This document shows positions 26,691 through 35,052 of a stretch of DNA of 64,000 nucleotides, one piece after another (position 1 is the stretch's first letter; the number at the start of each line of letters is the position of its first letter). Source of the DNA: Bradyrhizobium sp. ISRA464 (GTDB lineage Bacteria; Pseudomonadota; Alphaproteobacteria; Rhizobiales; Xanthobacteraceae). The stretch lies in NCBI RefSeq assembly GCF_029910095.1, contig NZ_CP094526.1, positions 5,518,001-5,582,000 of the forward strand. The letters run 5' to 3'. The position numbers were made by a program, and so were the translations under genes. The notes beneath the pieces are model-generated. The model had not been told where the DNA came from, did not search any database, and saw nothing but the letters and a program-made list of their open reading frames with translations.

Positions 26691-27566
26691 ATGCCTGCTC
26701 CTCGCCTCGCCACCTATTCCGCCAACGGTGCAATCCGATATGGTGCCGTCACCGACACCGGCATCGTCGATCTCTCTTCGCGGTTCGCCAAGGACTATCC
26801 GACGCTGCGCGAAGCGATCGCCGCGGGCGCGCTGATGAAGCTCGCGGACACCGCCGCCGCCCGCTCGCCCGATCACGCGCTCGACGCGGTCGCCTTGCAG
26901 CCGCCGATCCCGTCGCCGGAAAAGATCATCTGCATCGGCGTCAACTATCCGGACCGCAACGCCGAGTACAAGGACGGCTCGGACGCCCCGAAATATCCGA
27001 GCATGTTCCTGCGCGTGCCGCGCTCCCTCGTCGGCCACAACGCATCCCTGGTGCGCCCACGCGCCTCGCCGCAGCTCGACTATGAGGGCGAGCTCGTGCT
27101 GGTCATCGGCAAGGCCGGCCGGCACATCCCGGAAAGCGCTGCGCTCGACCACATCGCGGCGGTTTCGCTGTGCAATGAAGGCACCATCCGCGACTGGGTG
27201 CGCCATGCGAAATTCAACGTCACCCAGGGCAAGAATTTCGATTCCACCGGCAGCTTGGGTCCGTGGATCGTGCCCTATACCAGCGAAGCGCAAATCGCCG
27301 ACATCCGCCTGACCACGCGGGTGAACGGCGAGACGCGGCAAGACGACCGCACCTCGCGCTTGATCTTCGGCTTCCGCTACCTCATCAACTACATCTCGAC
27401 CTTTACGACACTGGTTCCCGGCGACATCATCGTCACGGGCACGCCGACCGGCGCAGGTGCGCGGTTCGATCCGCCGCGCTATCTGAAGCCGGGCGATGTC
27501 ATTGAAGTCGAGGCCGAGGGCGTCGGAACCTTACGCAACGGCGTCGTCGACGAAGCCAGCCAATAA
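26691..27566 (+). CDS. hpaG: FAH-family isomerase/decarboxylase, HpaG-like (single domain)
   Basis: A 291-residue fumarylacetoacetate hydrolase-family protein. KIICIGVNYPDRNAEYK and the metal site DYEGELVLVIGK (Glu-x-Glu) are typical, with GFRYLINYISTFTTLVPGD and VTGTPTGAGA further on. In the pathway HpaG decarboxylates 5-oxopent-3-ene-1,2,5-tricarboxylate and isomerises the product. In E. coli HpaG is a double-domain protein of about 430 residues; this is one domain, so it may do only part of the work or act as a homodimer. Its stop is directly followed by the IS200-type end hairpin, so its last residues may derive from the junction. Confidence 0.85.
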   Translation: MPAPRLATYSANGAIRYGAVTDTGIVDLSSRFAKDYPTLREAIAAGALMKLADTAAARSPDHALDAVALQPPIPSPEKIICIGVNYPDRNAEYKDGSDAPKYPSMFLRVPRSLVGHNASLVRPRASPQLDYEGELVLVIGKAGRHIPESAALDHIAAVSLCNEGTIRDWVRHAKFNVTQGKNFDSTGSLGPWIVPYTSEAQIADIRLTTRVNGETRQDDRTSRLIFGFRYLINYISTFTTLVPGDIIVTGTPTGAGARFDPPRYLKPGDVIEVEAEGVGTLRNGVVDEASQ

Positions 27567-27622
27567 CCTCCAGCAAAGCTGGAGGTTTGATTGGGAACCG
27601 CCAAAGGCGGTTTTAAGGGATG

Positions 27623-28087
27623 TTAGGACGATTGCTTGGATTTTGGGGCAGCTGAAATCTTTAGCTCAAACTGATCCAGTTGCTGGTCGGCCATTTCCTG
27701 ATTCTTGATGTAGGCCCGGATCATTTCCTCATCGCGGCCGACGGTCGTGACAAAATATCCGCGTGCCCAGAATTTGTGGCCCAGGAAATTTCGCATCTTC
27801 CGTTCGACGTTCTGCGCGATCCAGATCGAACTCTTCCCCTTCATATACCCGATGATCTGCGCCACCGAATATTTCGGAGGTATCGATATCAGCATGTGGA
27901 CATGATCCGGCATCAGGTGACCTTCCTCGATCCGGCACTCCTTCCGTCGTGCCAGATCGTGAAATACCTGGCCCAGATGTCGCTTGATCTTCCCGAACAG
28001 CAGCTTCTTGCGGTACTTCGGCGTAAACACGACGTGGTACTTGCACTCCCAAGTCGCGTGATTAAGATGATTGTACTCTGCTTCCAT
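27623..28087 (-). CDS. tnpA: IS200-type Y1 transposase TnpA
   Basis: A 154-residue single-strand transposase of the HUH superfamily. The HVH metal-binding motif is at residues 62-64 (LMPDHVHMLISIPP) and the nucleophilic Tyr is residue 126 (IRAYIKNQ), so all catalytic residues are present. YHVVFTPKYRKKLLF is the family N-terminal block. The ATG at 28087 is preferred over 28090 because it lies six bases after AAGGAG; a frame open to 28141 is not used. The Shine-Dalgarno is buried in a 9-bp stem that should keep expression low. Confidence 0.92.
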   Translation of the reverse strand: MEAEYNHLNHATWECKYHVVFTPKYRKKLLFGKIKRHLGQVFHDLARRKECRIEEGHLMPDHVHMLISIPPKYSVAQIIGYMKGKSSIWIAQNVERKMRNFLGHKFWARGYFVTTVGRDEEMIRAYIKNQEMADQQLDQFELKISAAPKSKQSS

Positions 28088-28091
28088 CATG

Positions 28092-28128
28092 GTCTCCTTG
28101 AGGGTTCTTGGCGGTTCCCCAAGGAGAC
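28092..28128 (-). promoter_or_regulatory. RBS-sequestering hairpin upstream of tnpA
   Basis: On the tnpA strand GTCTCCTTG and CAAGGAGAC are perfect 9-bp complements separated by 19 bases. The second arm contains the AAGGAG Shine-Dalgarno of tnpA, so folding of the transcript would hide it. IS200 of Salmonella is known to repress its transposase by a comparable 5' UTR structure. Confidence 0.75.
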
Positions 28129-28225
28129 TCCATGACTTCATTCCCGCAGCTGTAGAACTGCCGGTTTTCGCCCCGCCATAGGCGGGGGCTTAGCAGGCTT
28201 GGTTAGCAAACGAACGGACAGTGCC

Positions 28226-29854
28226 ATGACCTCAACATCCGGCGGCGAAGCGATCGTCAACGGTCTTGTCGCCCACGGCGTCGACACCGTCTTCGGCCTG
28301 CCCGGCGCGCAGATCTATGGCCTGTTCGATGCGTTCCACCAGGCGCAGCTCAAGGTGATCGGCGCGCGGCACGAGCAGGCCTGCGGCTACATGGCATTCG
28401 GCTATGCACGCTCCAGCGGACGGCCCGGCGTGTTCAGCGTGGTGCCCGGCCCCGGCGTGCTGAATGCCTCGGCCGCGCTGCTCACCGCGTTCGGCTGCAA
28501 CGAGCCGGTGCTGTGCCTGACCGGGCAGGTGCCGACGCAATTTCTCGGCAAGGGCCGCGGTCATCTGCACGAGATGCCGGATCAGCTTGCGACCCTGCGC
28601 ACCTTCGTGAAATGGGCCGACCGCATCGAATATCCCGACAATGCGCCCGCGATGGTGTCGCGCGCGTTTCAGGAGATGCTGTCGGGTCGGCGCGGACCGG
28701 CCTCGCTGGAGATGCCGTGGGATGTATTCACACAGCGCGCCCAGGTCGCGACGGTCAAGCCGTTCGACCCGCTGCCGGCGCCGCAGCCCGATCCTGACCG
28801 CATCAGGGCGGCCGCCGACCTGATCGCCGGCAGCAAGACGCCGATGATCTTCGTCGGCAGTGGCGCGATCGACGCGCGCGAGGAGATTCTCGAGCTTGCC
28901 GAGATGATCGATGCGCCGGTCGTCGCCTTCCGCAGCGGCCGCGGCATCGTCTCCAACGCGCATGAGCTCGGGCTCACGATGGCGGCGGCCTACAAGCTCT
29001 GGCCGAAGACCGATCTGATGATCGGCATCGGCACCCGGCTGGAATTGCCGACGATGTCGCGCTGGCCTTATCGGCCGGACGGGCTGAAATGCGTGCGCAT
29101 CGATATCGATCCCGTCGAGATGCGCCGATGGCCGGCCGATGCCGCCGTGATTTCCGACGCGAAAGCTGGCACCGCCGATCTCGTCGCCGCCGTGCGCAAG
29201 GCCGGTTACAGCAAGACGAGCGGCCGCCGCGCCGCGATCCGTGAGGCGACCGTTGCCGCCGGGCACGAGATCCAGCGCATCCAGCCGCAGATGGCCTACC
29301 TGAAGATCCTGCGCGAGGTGCTGCCGGCGAATGCCATCATCACCGACGAGCTATCGCAGGTCGGCTTCGCCTCCTGGTACGGCTTCCCGATCTACGAGCC
29401 GCGCACCTTCGTCACTTCGGGCTATCAGGGCACGCTCGGCTCGGGCTTTCCGACCGCGCTCGGCGCCAAGGTCGCCAACCCGAACAAGCCGGTGGTCGCG
29501 ATCACCGGCGACGGCGGCTTCATGTTCGGTGTGCAGGAGCTCGCCACGGCCGTGCAGTTCAAGATCGGCGTGGTGACGCTGGTCTTCAACAACAACGCCT
29601 ATGGCAATGTCCGCCGCGACCAGCGCGAACGTTTCGACGGCCGCGTCGTCGCCTCCGACCTCGTCAATCCGGATTTCGTCAAGCTCGCGGAGTCCTTCGG
29701 CGTGGGGGCTGCCCGCGTCACCTCGCCCGATCATTTCCGCCCCGTGCTGGAGAAGGCGCTGGCCGACGGTGGCCCCTACGTGATCTCGGTCGAAGTGCCG
29801 ACCGACTCCGAGGTCTCGCCCTGGGCATTCATCCACCCGGCGAAGAACAACTAA
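28226..29854 (+). CDS. Thiamine diphosphate-dependent enzyme, acetolactate synthase-like
   Basis: A 542-residue ThDP enzyme with the usual three domains: an N-terminal pyrimidine-binding domain with the conserved Glu in ARHEQACGYMAFGYAR, a central domain and a C-terminal diphosphate-binding domain with GDGGFMFGVQEL ending in NNNAYGN. Such enzymes decarboxylate or ligate 2-oxo acids. Placement behind the hpa genes suggests an aromatic or short 2-oxo acid, but the sequence alone does not tell acetolactate synthase-like from decarboxylase function. No small regulatory subunit gene is adjacent. The ATG at 28226 is chosen over an upstream in-frame codon at 28199 lying near the IS end. Confidence 0.85.
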   Translation: MTSTSGGEAIVNGLVAHGVDTVFGLPGAQIYGLFDAFHQAQLKVIGARHEQACGYMAFGYARSSGRPGVFSVVPGPGVLNASAALLTAFGCNEPVLCLTGQVPTQFLGKGRGHLHEMPDQLATLRTFVKWADRIEYPDNAPAMVSRAFQEMLSGRRGPASLEMPWDVFTQRAQVATVKPFDPLPAPQPDPDRIRAAADLIAGSKTPMIFVGSGAIDAREEILELAEMIDAPVVAFRSGRGIVSNAHELGLTMAAAYKLWPKTDLMIGIGTRLELPTMSRWPYRPDGLKCVRIDIDPVEMRRWPADAAVISDAKAGTADLVAAVRKAGYSKTSGRRAAIREATVAAGHEIQRIQPQMAYLKILREVLPANAIITDELSQVGFASWYGFPIYEPRTFVTSGYQGTLGSGFPTALGAKVANPNKPVVAITGDGGFMFGVQELATAVQFKIGVVTLVFNNNAYGNVRRDQRERFDGRVVASDLVNPDFVKLAESFGVGAARVTSPDHFRPVLEKALADGGPYVISVEVPTDSEVSPWAFIHPAKNN

Positions 29855-29877
29855 CGCAGGGCACGATCGCCGTCGGC

Positions 29878-30561
29878 CTAAAGGCCGACGGCGCCTCGGC
29901 GTACCTTGCGAAAGGTCAGGTTGATGCGCTGGCGGCCGAGCACGCCGTGCTCGCCGTCGGCGAGCGGCGCGACGCCGTGGAACGCCAGCCGCGACGGCCC
30001 GCCCCACACCACGACATCGCCATGCTCCAGGCGGTAGCGCCGCGTCGGATCGCCGCGCTTGAGGCCGCCGAACAGGAAGATCGCCGGCAGCCCGAGCGAC
30101 ACCGAGACGATGGGTGCTGCGAAATCCAGCTCGTCCTTGTCCTGATGCAACGACAGTTTCGCGCCCGGCACATAGCGGTTGATCAGGCAGGCCTGCGGCG
30201 CAAAGCCGTCGAAGCCGGCCTCTGCCGCGGCGTCGGCAGCGAGCTTGCGCAACGCCGGCGGCATCGGCGGCCACGGCGCACCCGAATTCGGATCGATGCC
30301 GTCATAGCGATAGCCGCTGGGGTCCGAGACCCAGCCGAGGCTGCCGCTATTGGTCATCGCGACCGACATCCGGTGGCCGCCTGGCGTGATCAAATGGCGG
30401 AACGGCGCCTGCTTTACGATTTCGCGCAGGGCTGGGATCAGCTCGGCCTCGAACGGCCTGGCGAAGCCGCGCAGCACGACGGCGCCCTCCGCCATCGTCT
30501 CGCGCGGGGGCCTTGCGTCGCCAACGGTCTCGAACAGATCAGCGGTCACGCTTGTCCGCAC
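29878..30561 (-). CDS. alkB: Alpha-ketoglutarate-dependent DNA repair dioxygenase AlkB
   Basis: A 227-residue 2OG-Fe(II) dioxygenase. The iron ligands are His and Asp in LSLHQDKDELD plus the distal His in RLAFHGVAPL, and the 2OG-binding Arg is in RINLTFRKV. PQACLINRYVPGAKL and GGLKRGDPTRRYRLEHGDVVVWGG are AlkB blocks. It removes alkyl groups (for example 1-methyladenine) oxidatively from DNA or RNA. Translation probably begins at a GTG at 30561 that directly follows the stop of the upstream oxygenase gene (TGAGTG), so the two are coupled. Confidence 0.93.
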   Translation of the reverse strand: MRTSVTADLFETVGDARPPRETMAEGAVVLRGFARPFEAELIPALREIVKQAPFRHLITPGGHRMSVAMTNSGSLGWVSDPSGYRYDGIDPNSGAPWPPMPPALRKLAADAAAEAGFDGFAPQACLINRYVPGAKLSLHQDKDELDFAAPIVSVSLGLPAIFLFGGLKRGDPTRRYRLEHGDVVVWGGPSRLAFHGVAPLADGEHGVLGRQRINLTFRKVRRGAVGL

Positions 30562-31305
30562 TCATGTCGCATCGTGGAAGATCACGCCAACGGTGTGGCG
30601 ATGGCCGGAGCGGATCCGGCTGACGCCGTGGCGCAGATTAACGCGATAGGACCCGCGTGTCCCCTGCACCGGGCGATGATGCACGGCAAAGGCCACCGCA
30701 TCGCCTTGCGTGAGCGGCACCACCTCGGGCCGCGACTGCATCCGCGGCCGCTGTTCCGTCAGCACGAATTCGCCGCCGGTGAAATCGCGCCCCGGCTGCG
30801 ACAGCAGGATCGCAACCTGGATCGGGAACACGTGCTCGCCATAGAGATCCTGGTGCAGGCAGTTGTAGTCGCCTTCGCCATATTGCAGCAGAAGCGGCGT
30901 CGGGCGCGTCTGCCCGGCATCATGGCAGCGCTTGAGGAACGCCGCATGCGATGCGGGATAGCGGATGTCGATCGCCATCGTCTGGTTCCAGCGATTGGCC
31001 GTGACGGTCAGCTGCGCATAAAGTGCCGGCCGCAGTTCCGCGATCAGATCCGGCAGCGGATAGGAGAAGTATTTGTACTCGCCGCGGCCAAAACCGTGGC
31101 GGCCCATCACCACCTTGCTGCGGAACAGGCCGTCATCGGGATAGAGCGCGGCGATTGCGTCGCACTCCTGCGGGGTCAGCAGGCTCGGAAGGACGGCGCA
31201 GCCCTGCCCGTCGAGATCGGCCGTGATCCGGTCCCAGTCCAACGCGTCGACGCGGACGGAGATGCCGGTGGTTGAGCGGGTGATAGTTTTGACGGTTGCT
31301 GTCAT
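30562..31305 (-). CDS. 2OG-Fe(II) oxygenase
   Basis: A 247-residue dioxygenase of the prolyl-hydroxylase-like group. The iron site is His-x-Asp in NCLHQDLYGEH and the distal His in AFAVHHRPVQG, with the 2OG-binding Arg in GSYRVNLRHG. The substrate is not evident. It lies directly before alkB with no intergenic base, which suggests joint expression, possibly in an alkylation response. The ATG at 31305 is chosen over a start at 31362 because the extra 19 residues look non-coding; no Shine-Dalgarno favours either. Confidence 0.85.
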   Translation of the reverse strand: MTATVKTITRSTTGISVRVDALDWDRITADLDGQGCAVLPSLLTPQECDAIAALYPDDGLFRSKVVMGRHGFGRGEYKYFSYPLPDLIAELRPALYAQLTVTANRWNQTMAIDIRYPASHAAFLKRCHDAGQTRPTPLLLQYGEGDYNCLHQDLYGEHVFPIQVAILLSQPGRDFTGGEFVLTEQRPRMQSRPEVVPLTQGDAVAFAVHHRPVQGTRGSYRVNLRHGVSRIRSGHRHTVGVIFHDAT

Positions 31306-31491
31306 GGGGTTGAATCTGGTCCATGATCGCGGCTCGCGCCACCCGATTTCCGGCAGGAGCATGCTGGGAACAGCGCCGCAAATTTCGCTGTCGTCCGGCG
31401 AAGACGGCCCGTGGAGAGAACACTGCCCCGCTCGCGGAGAACGACGCGAGGAAAGAGTATCGGCCGACTTTGCCCGGCGTGTGGTGAGAGA

Positions 31492-32178
31492 TCAGCCCAG
31501 TACCGGCAGCGTGATCACGTCGTAGCCGTGCCGGATCGTGCGCTTTAGCACGGGATCTTCCATCTCGAACTCGAAGCGGCTCGCCGGGCGGATACCGCCT
31601 TTGGCCGCGAAGGTGCCTCCGAACATCGCGCAGCCGTCAGGCAACCCGCGCCCACCGAAACCTCTGTTGATCAGGTTCTGCACCGGCAGCATGTGGTCCA
31701 GCGTGCCTTCCTGGTAGAGCACGCGCTGACCGCCGATCACGGCCCAGGAGCGCAGGATCAACTGGTCCCAGTGGCCGATCACATCCTCGAGCTCCCACAG
31801 CTCGGACGCGATCGGCTTGTCGCACATCTGCTTCGAGACGGTGACGTTGTAGCTCTCGACCTTGCGGTCGGTGTGGTCGGAGCCGCAACCGACGAAGGTG
31901 CGGCCCTGCCAGCCGATCAGCACGAACTCGACCTCGCCGCTGGAGTCCCCGCCGCAAACCTCGATCGCATCCGCGAAGGTGAGCCGGCGCGCCGAGCAGC
32001 GGTAATAGATCGGCGTCGTGGCGGGCCGCGCGATGCCGAGCGCCTCGAGCTCGGCGATATGCTTGTCGCGCGCAACCGGATCGCGGCCGGTCCACCCGGC
32101 GATCACGGCCTGCCTGATCTCGAGCGTGAGCGGCGTCGCGACGCCCTTGTCGTCGACGTTGAAGGTGAGGTCAAACAC
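31492..32178 (-). CDS. DUF2848 domain protein
   Basis: A 228-residue protein that I assign to DUF2848 by blocks such as DLTFNVDDKGVATPLTLEI, VGCGSDHTDRKVE, SKQMCDKPIA and GLPDGCAMFGGTFAAKGG. The overall shape recalls FAH-fold hydrolases, but no activity is established to my knowledge. It starts at a GTG that overlaps the end of the amidase gene by eight bases, so the two are coupled. Context suggests it acts on the amide substrate or on the acid the amidase releases. Confidence 0.82.
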   Translation of the reverse strand: MFDLTFNVDDKGVATPLTLEIRQAVIAGWTGRDPVARDKHIAELEALGIARPATTPIYYRCSARRLTFADAIEVCGGDSSGEVEFVLIGWQGRTFVGCGSDHTDRKVESYNVTVSKQMCDKPIASELWELEDVIGHWDQLILRSWAVIGGQRVLYQEGTLDHMLPVQNLINRGFGGRGLPDGCAMFGGTFAAKGGIRPASRFEFEMEDPVLKRTIRHGYDVITLPVLG

Positions 32179-33520
32179 GGATCACGGTCTCCATCCCGGC
32201 CGCAAGCTCGAAGATGCGGCGATCCGAACTACCCGCGGCGGCGAGCATCAGGCCGACCGGCGCCTCGCCCTCGCGATGCGCCGGCAGCGAGATCGCGCAG
32301 CCGTCGAGCACATTGATCAGCGAGGGATTGCGCAGCGCGCGCAGGTTCTGCGTTGCAAACGCCTTGTCGTCGGCGAGATCGGCGATGGCCGGCGGCAGAT
32401 TCGCCGTGGTCGGCAGCACCATCGCGTCATAGGGCGCGATGCGCTTTTCGGTGCGGGCGATAAACGACCGCCGCGCATTGAAGAGATCGATGTAGTCGGC
32501 GGCAAGGAAACCCTCGCCGCGCAGGATGCGCACCGACACGCGGGGATCGTAGATGTCGCCCTTGCTGGCGATCAGGAAGCGATGCCAGGCGTAGCTTTCG
32601 GCCGCGGAGAAACCGCCTTTTGCGTTCATCACGCCGACATCGAGTAGTTCCGGCAGTTCGATTCGCTCGATCAGTGCGCCGGCACGCGACAGGGCCGCGA
32701 GCGCACGCTCGAAGGTCTTGGCCACCGCATCATCGAGATCGTCGAGCACGACGGTGGTCGGGACCGCGAGCCGCATGCCCTTCACTGGACGCGGGGTGAG
32801 CGGTTCGACCTTCTCGTCGGCGAGCACCGCATCGAGCGTCGCGCAGCAGGCCACCGAATTTGCCAGCGGCCCGTAGCTGTCGAGCGTGAACGACAGCGGC
32901 ACGCCGCCATCGAGCGGAATGCGGCGCTGTGTCGGCTTGTAGCCGACGATGCCGTTGAAGGCCGCCGGGATCCGGCAGGAGCCGCCGGTGTCGGTGCCGA
33001 GCGCGCCATAGGCCATGCCGTCGGCGATCGAGACCGCGGCACCGGACGACGAGCCGCCGGGCACATGGCCGACGCTCCGGTTCCAGGCGCTCTTCGGCGT
33101 GCCGTAATGCGGGTTGATGCCGATGCCGGAATAGGCGAACTCGGTCATGTTGGTGCGGCCGATCACGATGAAGCCGGCGCGCCGCAGCCGCGCCACCACG
33201 GGGGCATCGGCCTCCGCCGGCGCGGAATCCTCCAGCGCCCGCGAACCGGCGCGCGTCACCTGCCCCTTGATGTCGAAAAGATCCTTGATCGAGACCGGGA
33301 TGCCGGCAAAGGGTGACGGCGCGGCGTTGGCCTTGCGCAGCCTGTCCATGGCGTCGGCGGCCTCAAGGGCAGCGTCCTTGTCGACATGGATGAAGGTGCG
33401 CTGGCCCTCGCCAGCGGGATCAGCGATCCTGGCGATGCACTGCTCGACGAGCTTGCGGGCGGAGGTGGTGCCGCTGGCGAGATCGGCGGCAAGGGAGGCG
33501 AGGGTCGGATTATTCGGCAT
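32171..33520 (-). CDS. Amidase (amidase-signature family)
   Basis: A 449-residue amidase-signature enzyme with the Ser-cisSer-Lys triad: Lys in VSIKDLFDIKG, the cis-Ser in GGSSSGAAVSIADG and the nucleophile Ser in GTDTGGSCRIPAAF. It hydrolyses a carboxamide to the acid and ammonia in the cytosol. The ATG at 33520 is preferred to an in-frame GTG at 33529. It lies behind a complete LIV-type transporter and overlaps the DUF2848 gene, so the likely role is nitrogen or carbon gain from an imported amide, urea derivative or amino-acid amide. Confidence 0.9.
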   Translation of the reverse strand: MPNNPTLASLAADLASGTTSARKLVEQCIARIADPAGEGQRTFIHVDKDAALEAADAMDRLRKANAAPSPFAGIPVSIKDLFDIKGQVTRAGSRALEDSAPAEADAPVVARLRRAGFIVIGRTNMTEFAYSGIGINPHYGTPKSAWNRSVGHVPGGSSSGAAVSIADGMAYGALGTDTGGSCRIPAAFNGIVGYKPTQRRIPLDGGVPLSFTLDSYGPLANSVACCATLDAVLADEKVEPLTPRPVKGMRLAVPTTVVLDDLDDAVAKTFERALAALSRAGALIERIELPELLDVGVMNAKGGFSAAESYAWHRFLIASKGDIYDPRVSVRILRGEGFLAADYIDLFNARRSFIARTEKRIAPYDAMVLPTTANLPPAIADLADDKAFATQNLRALRNPSLINVLDGCAISLPAHREGEAPVGLMLAAAGSSDRRIFELAAGMETVIRV

Positions 33521-33611
33521 AGCTCTCACTTCATGGCTTGCATCTGATTGTCGCGCGAACCGGCGTCGATTTCCAGATGGCTTGCGCCAGACCCGGCCCT
33601 GACCGTCCGCA

Positions 33612-34331
33612 TCACTTCAACCCGAAATAGGCGCGATGTAGCTCCTCATTGCCGCTCATCTCGGCAACCGTGCCGGAGAAGCGGATCCGTCCGCCTTCCA
33701 GCACGAACACGCGGGTGGCGACGTCAAGGAAACTGATATTTTGCTCGGCAATCAAGAGCGCCAATCCCCGCCCCTGCAGGCTGGAGAGAGCGCGGATCAC
33801 CTCCTTGACGAACAGCGGTGACAACCCGGCCGAGGGCTCGTCCATGACCAGCAGCTTCGGATCGGCCGACAGCGCCTTGGCGATGCCGAGCATCTTGCGC
33901 TGGCCGCCCGAAAGGCTGGAAGCCGGATCGCGACGCTTGTCGCGCAGCACCGGGAATAAGCCGTACAGCTCATCGACCCGTGCCCCCGGATTGGTATGCC
34001 CCAAGGCCTGCGCGCCGACCCGAATGTTCTCCTCGATCGACAGATCGGGGAACACCGCGAGCTCCGACATATAAGTCATGCCGCGCTTCATGCGGTCCGA
34101 CGAGCGCATCCGCGTGATGTCCTCGCCGCCGAGCTTGATATGGCCGCTGCGCGTCTCGATCAGGCCGACCAGCGATTTCAGGAAGGTGGTCTTGCCCGCG
34201 CCATTGGCGCCGAGCAGCAGCACGGTCTCGCCGGCGCGGACGTCGAGATCGACGCCCCATAGCACCTGCATTGTGCCGTAGCCTGCATCGACGCCCTTGG
34301 CGTCCAGAAGCGGCGCCGCGTCAGTGGGCAT
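33612..34331 (-). CDS. livF: Branched-chain amino acid type ABC transporter ATPase (LivF)
   Basis: A 239-residue ATPase with Walker A GANGAGKTT, signature SLSGGQRKMLGIAKAL and Walker B LLVMDEPSAGL. It energises uptake together with LivG, LivM and LivH of the same operon. Its start overlaps livG by 11 bases. The amidase gene follows after 91 bases and is probably cotranscribed. Substrate specificity comes from the operon's binding protein, likely an amide. Confidence 0.93.
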   Translation of the reverse strand: MPTDAAPLLDAKGVDAGYGTMQVLWGVDLDVRAGETVLLLGANGAGKTTFLKSLVGLIETRSGHIKLGGEDITRMRSSDRMKRGMTYMSELAVFPDLSIEENIRVGAQALGHTNPGARVDELYGLFPVLRDKRRDPASSLSGGQRKMLGIAKALSADPKLLVMDEPSAGLSPLFVKEVIRALSSLQGRGLALLIAEQNISFLDVATRVFVLEGGRIRFSGTVAEMSGNEELHRAYFGLK

Positions 34332-35052
34332 GCTCGCCTCCCAAAAACACCTCGATCACCTGCGGCTCGCGCACCGCGGTCGCCAGCGTGCCCTCGAAGA
34401 TCTCCTTGCCCGCATTGAGCACGATGACGCGGTCGGTGATCTGCTCGATGAAGCCCATGAGATGCTCGACCACGATGATCGCCATTCCGGTCGCGGCCAG
34501 CGCCTTGATGCGTCCGGCAATCCAGTCGAGCTCCGCCGGGTTGAGGCCGGCGGCGAGTTCGTCGAGCAGCAATAGCCGCGGGCGGGTCGCGAGCGCGCGG
34601 GTGAGATCCAGCATCTTCTGCTGCGCACTGTTGAGATCGGCTGCCGGGCGGTCGGCGACCTCCTTCAGCCGGTATTCGTCGAGCAATTCCGCCATCGAGG
34701 GCGGCGCCACCCCGGCATGGCCGTAGGCCAGCGCCACCTGGATGTTCTCGCGCACCGACAGCGACAGGAACGGTTTCGGCACCTGGAAGGTGCGGTTGAT
34801 GCCGCGGTGAACCAGCTTGTGGGAAGCGACACCGCCGGCCACGGCGCCGTCGAAGACCACCTCGCCGCCGTCAGGCGCATAGAGGCCGGAGATCACGTTG
34901 ATCGCTGTCGTCTTGCCGGAGCCGTTGGGACCGACGAGACCAAGGATTTCACCGGGCACGACGTGAAAGCTCAGGCCATCGAGCGCGTAGAAGCCACCGA
35001 AGCGCTTGACCAGCTTGGAGACCTTGAGGAGGGGTGCTTTCTCAGGGGACAT
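34321..35052 (-). CDS. livG: Branched-chain amino acid type ABC transporter ATPase (LivG)
   Basis: A 243-residue ATPase with Walker A GPNGSGKTT and Walker B LLLLDELAAGL, and the LivG hallmark GINRTFQVPKPF. The usual LSGGQ signature is degenerate here, reading NSAQQKMLDLTRAL, as is common in LivG-type subunits. It overlaps livM by 11 bases and livF by 11, so the operon is tightly coupled. Confidence 0.92.
   Translation of the reverse strand: MSPEKAPLLKVSKLVKRFGGFYALDGLSFHVVPGEILGLVGPNGSGKTTAINVISGLYAPDGGEVVFDGAVAGGVASHKLVHRGINRTFQVPKPFLSLSVRENIQVALAYGHAGVAPPSMAELLDEYRLKEVADRPAADLNSAQQKMLDLTRALATRPRLLLLDELAAGLNPAELDWIAGRIKALAATGMAIIVVEHLMGFIEQITDRVIVLNAGKEIFEGTLATAVREPQVIEVFLGGEHAH

Larger units (their letters stand above)
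27567..28190 (-). mobile_element. IS200-type insertion sequence (IS200/IS605 family)
   Basis: One Y1 transposase gene is flanked by subterminal hairpins and has no inverted terminal repeats. At the low-coordinate end, CCTCCAGC/GCTGGAGG with an AAA loop (27567-27585) is followed by AACCGCC/GGCGGTT (27596-27612). At the other end is CCCCGCC/GGCGGGG with an ATA loop (28171-28187). There is no tnpB, so it is IS200-like. Exact ends and the target tetranucleotide cannot be fixed without an empty-site comparison. It lies directly behind hpaG. Confidence 0.85.

Noticed and set aside
27567..27612. The two hairpins after hpaG as ordinary transcription terminators
   Set aside because: They have short AAA loops, no proper T-run and lie at the end of an element with a Y1 transposase, so they fit IS200-type ends better. 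A terminator effect is still possible.
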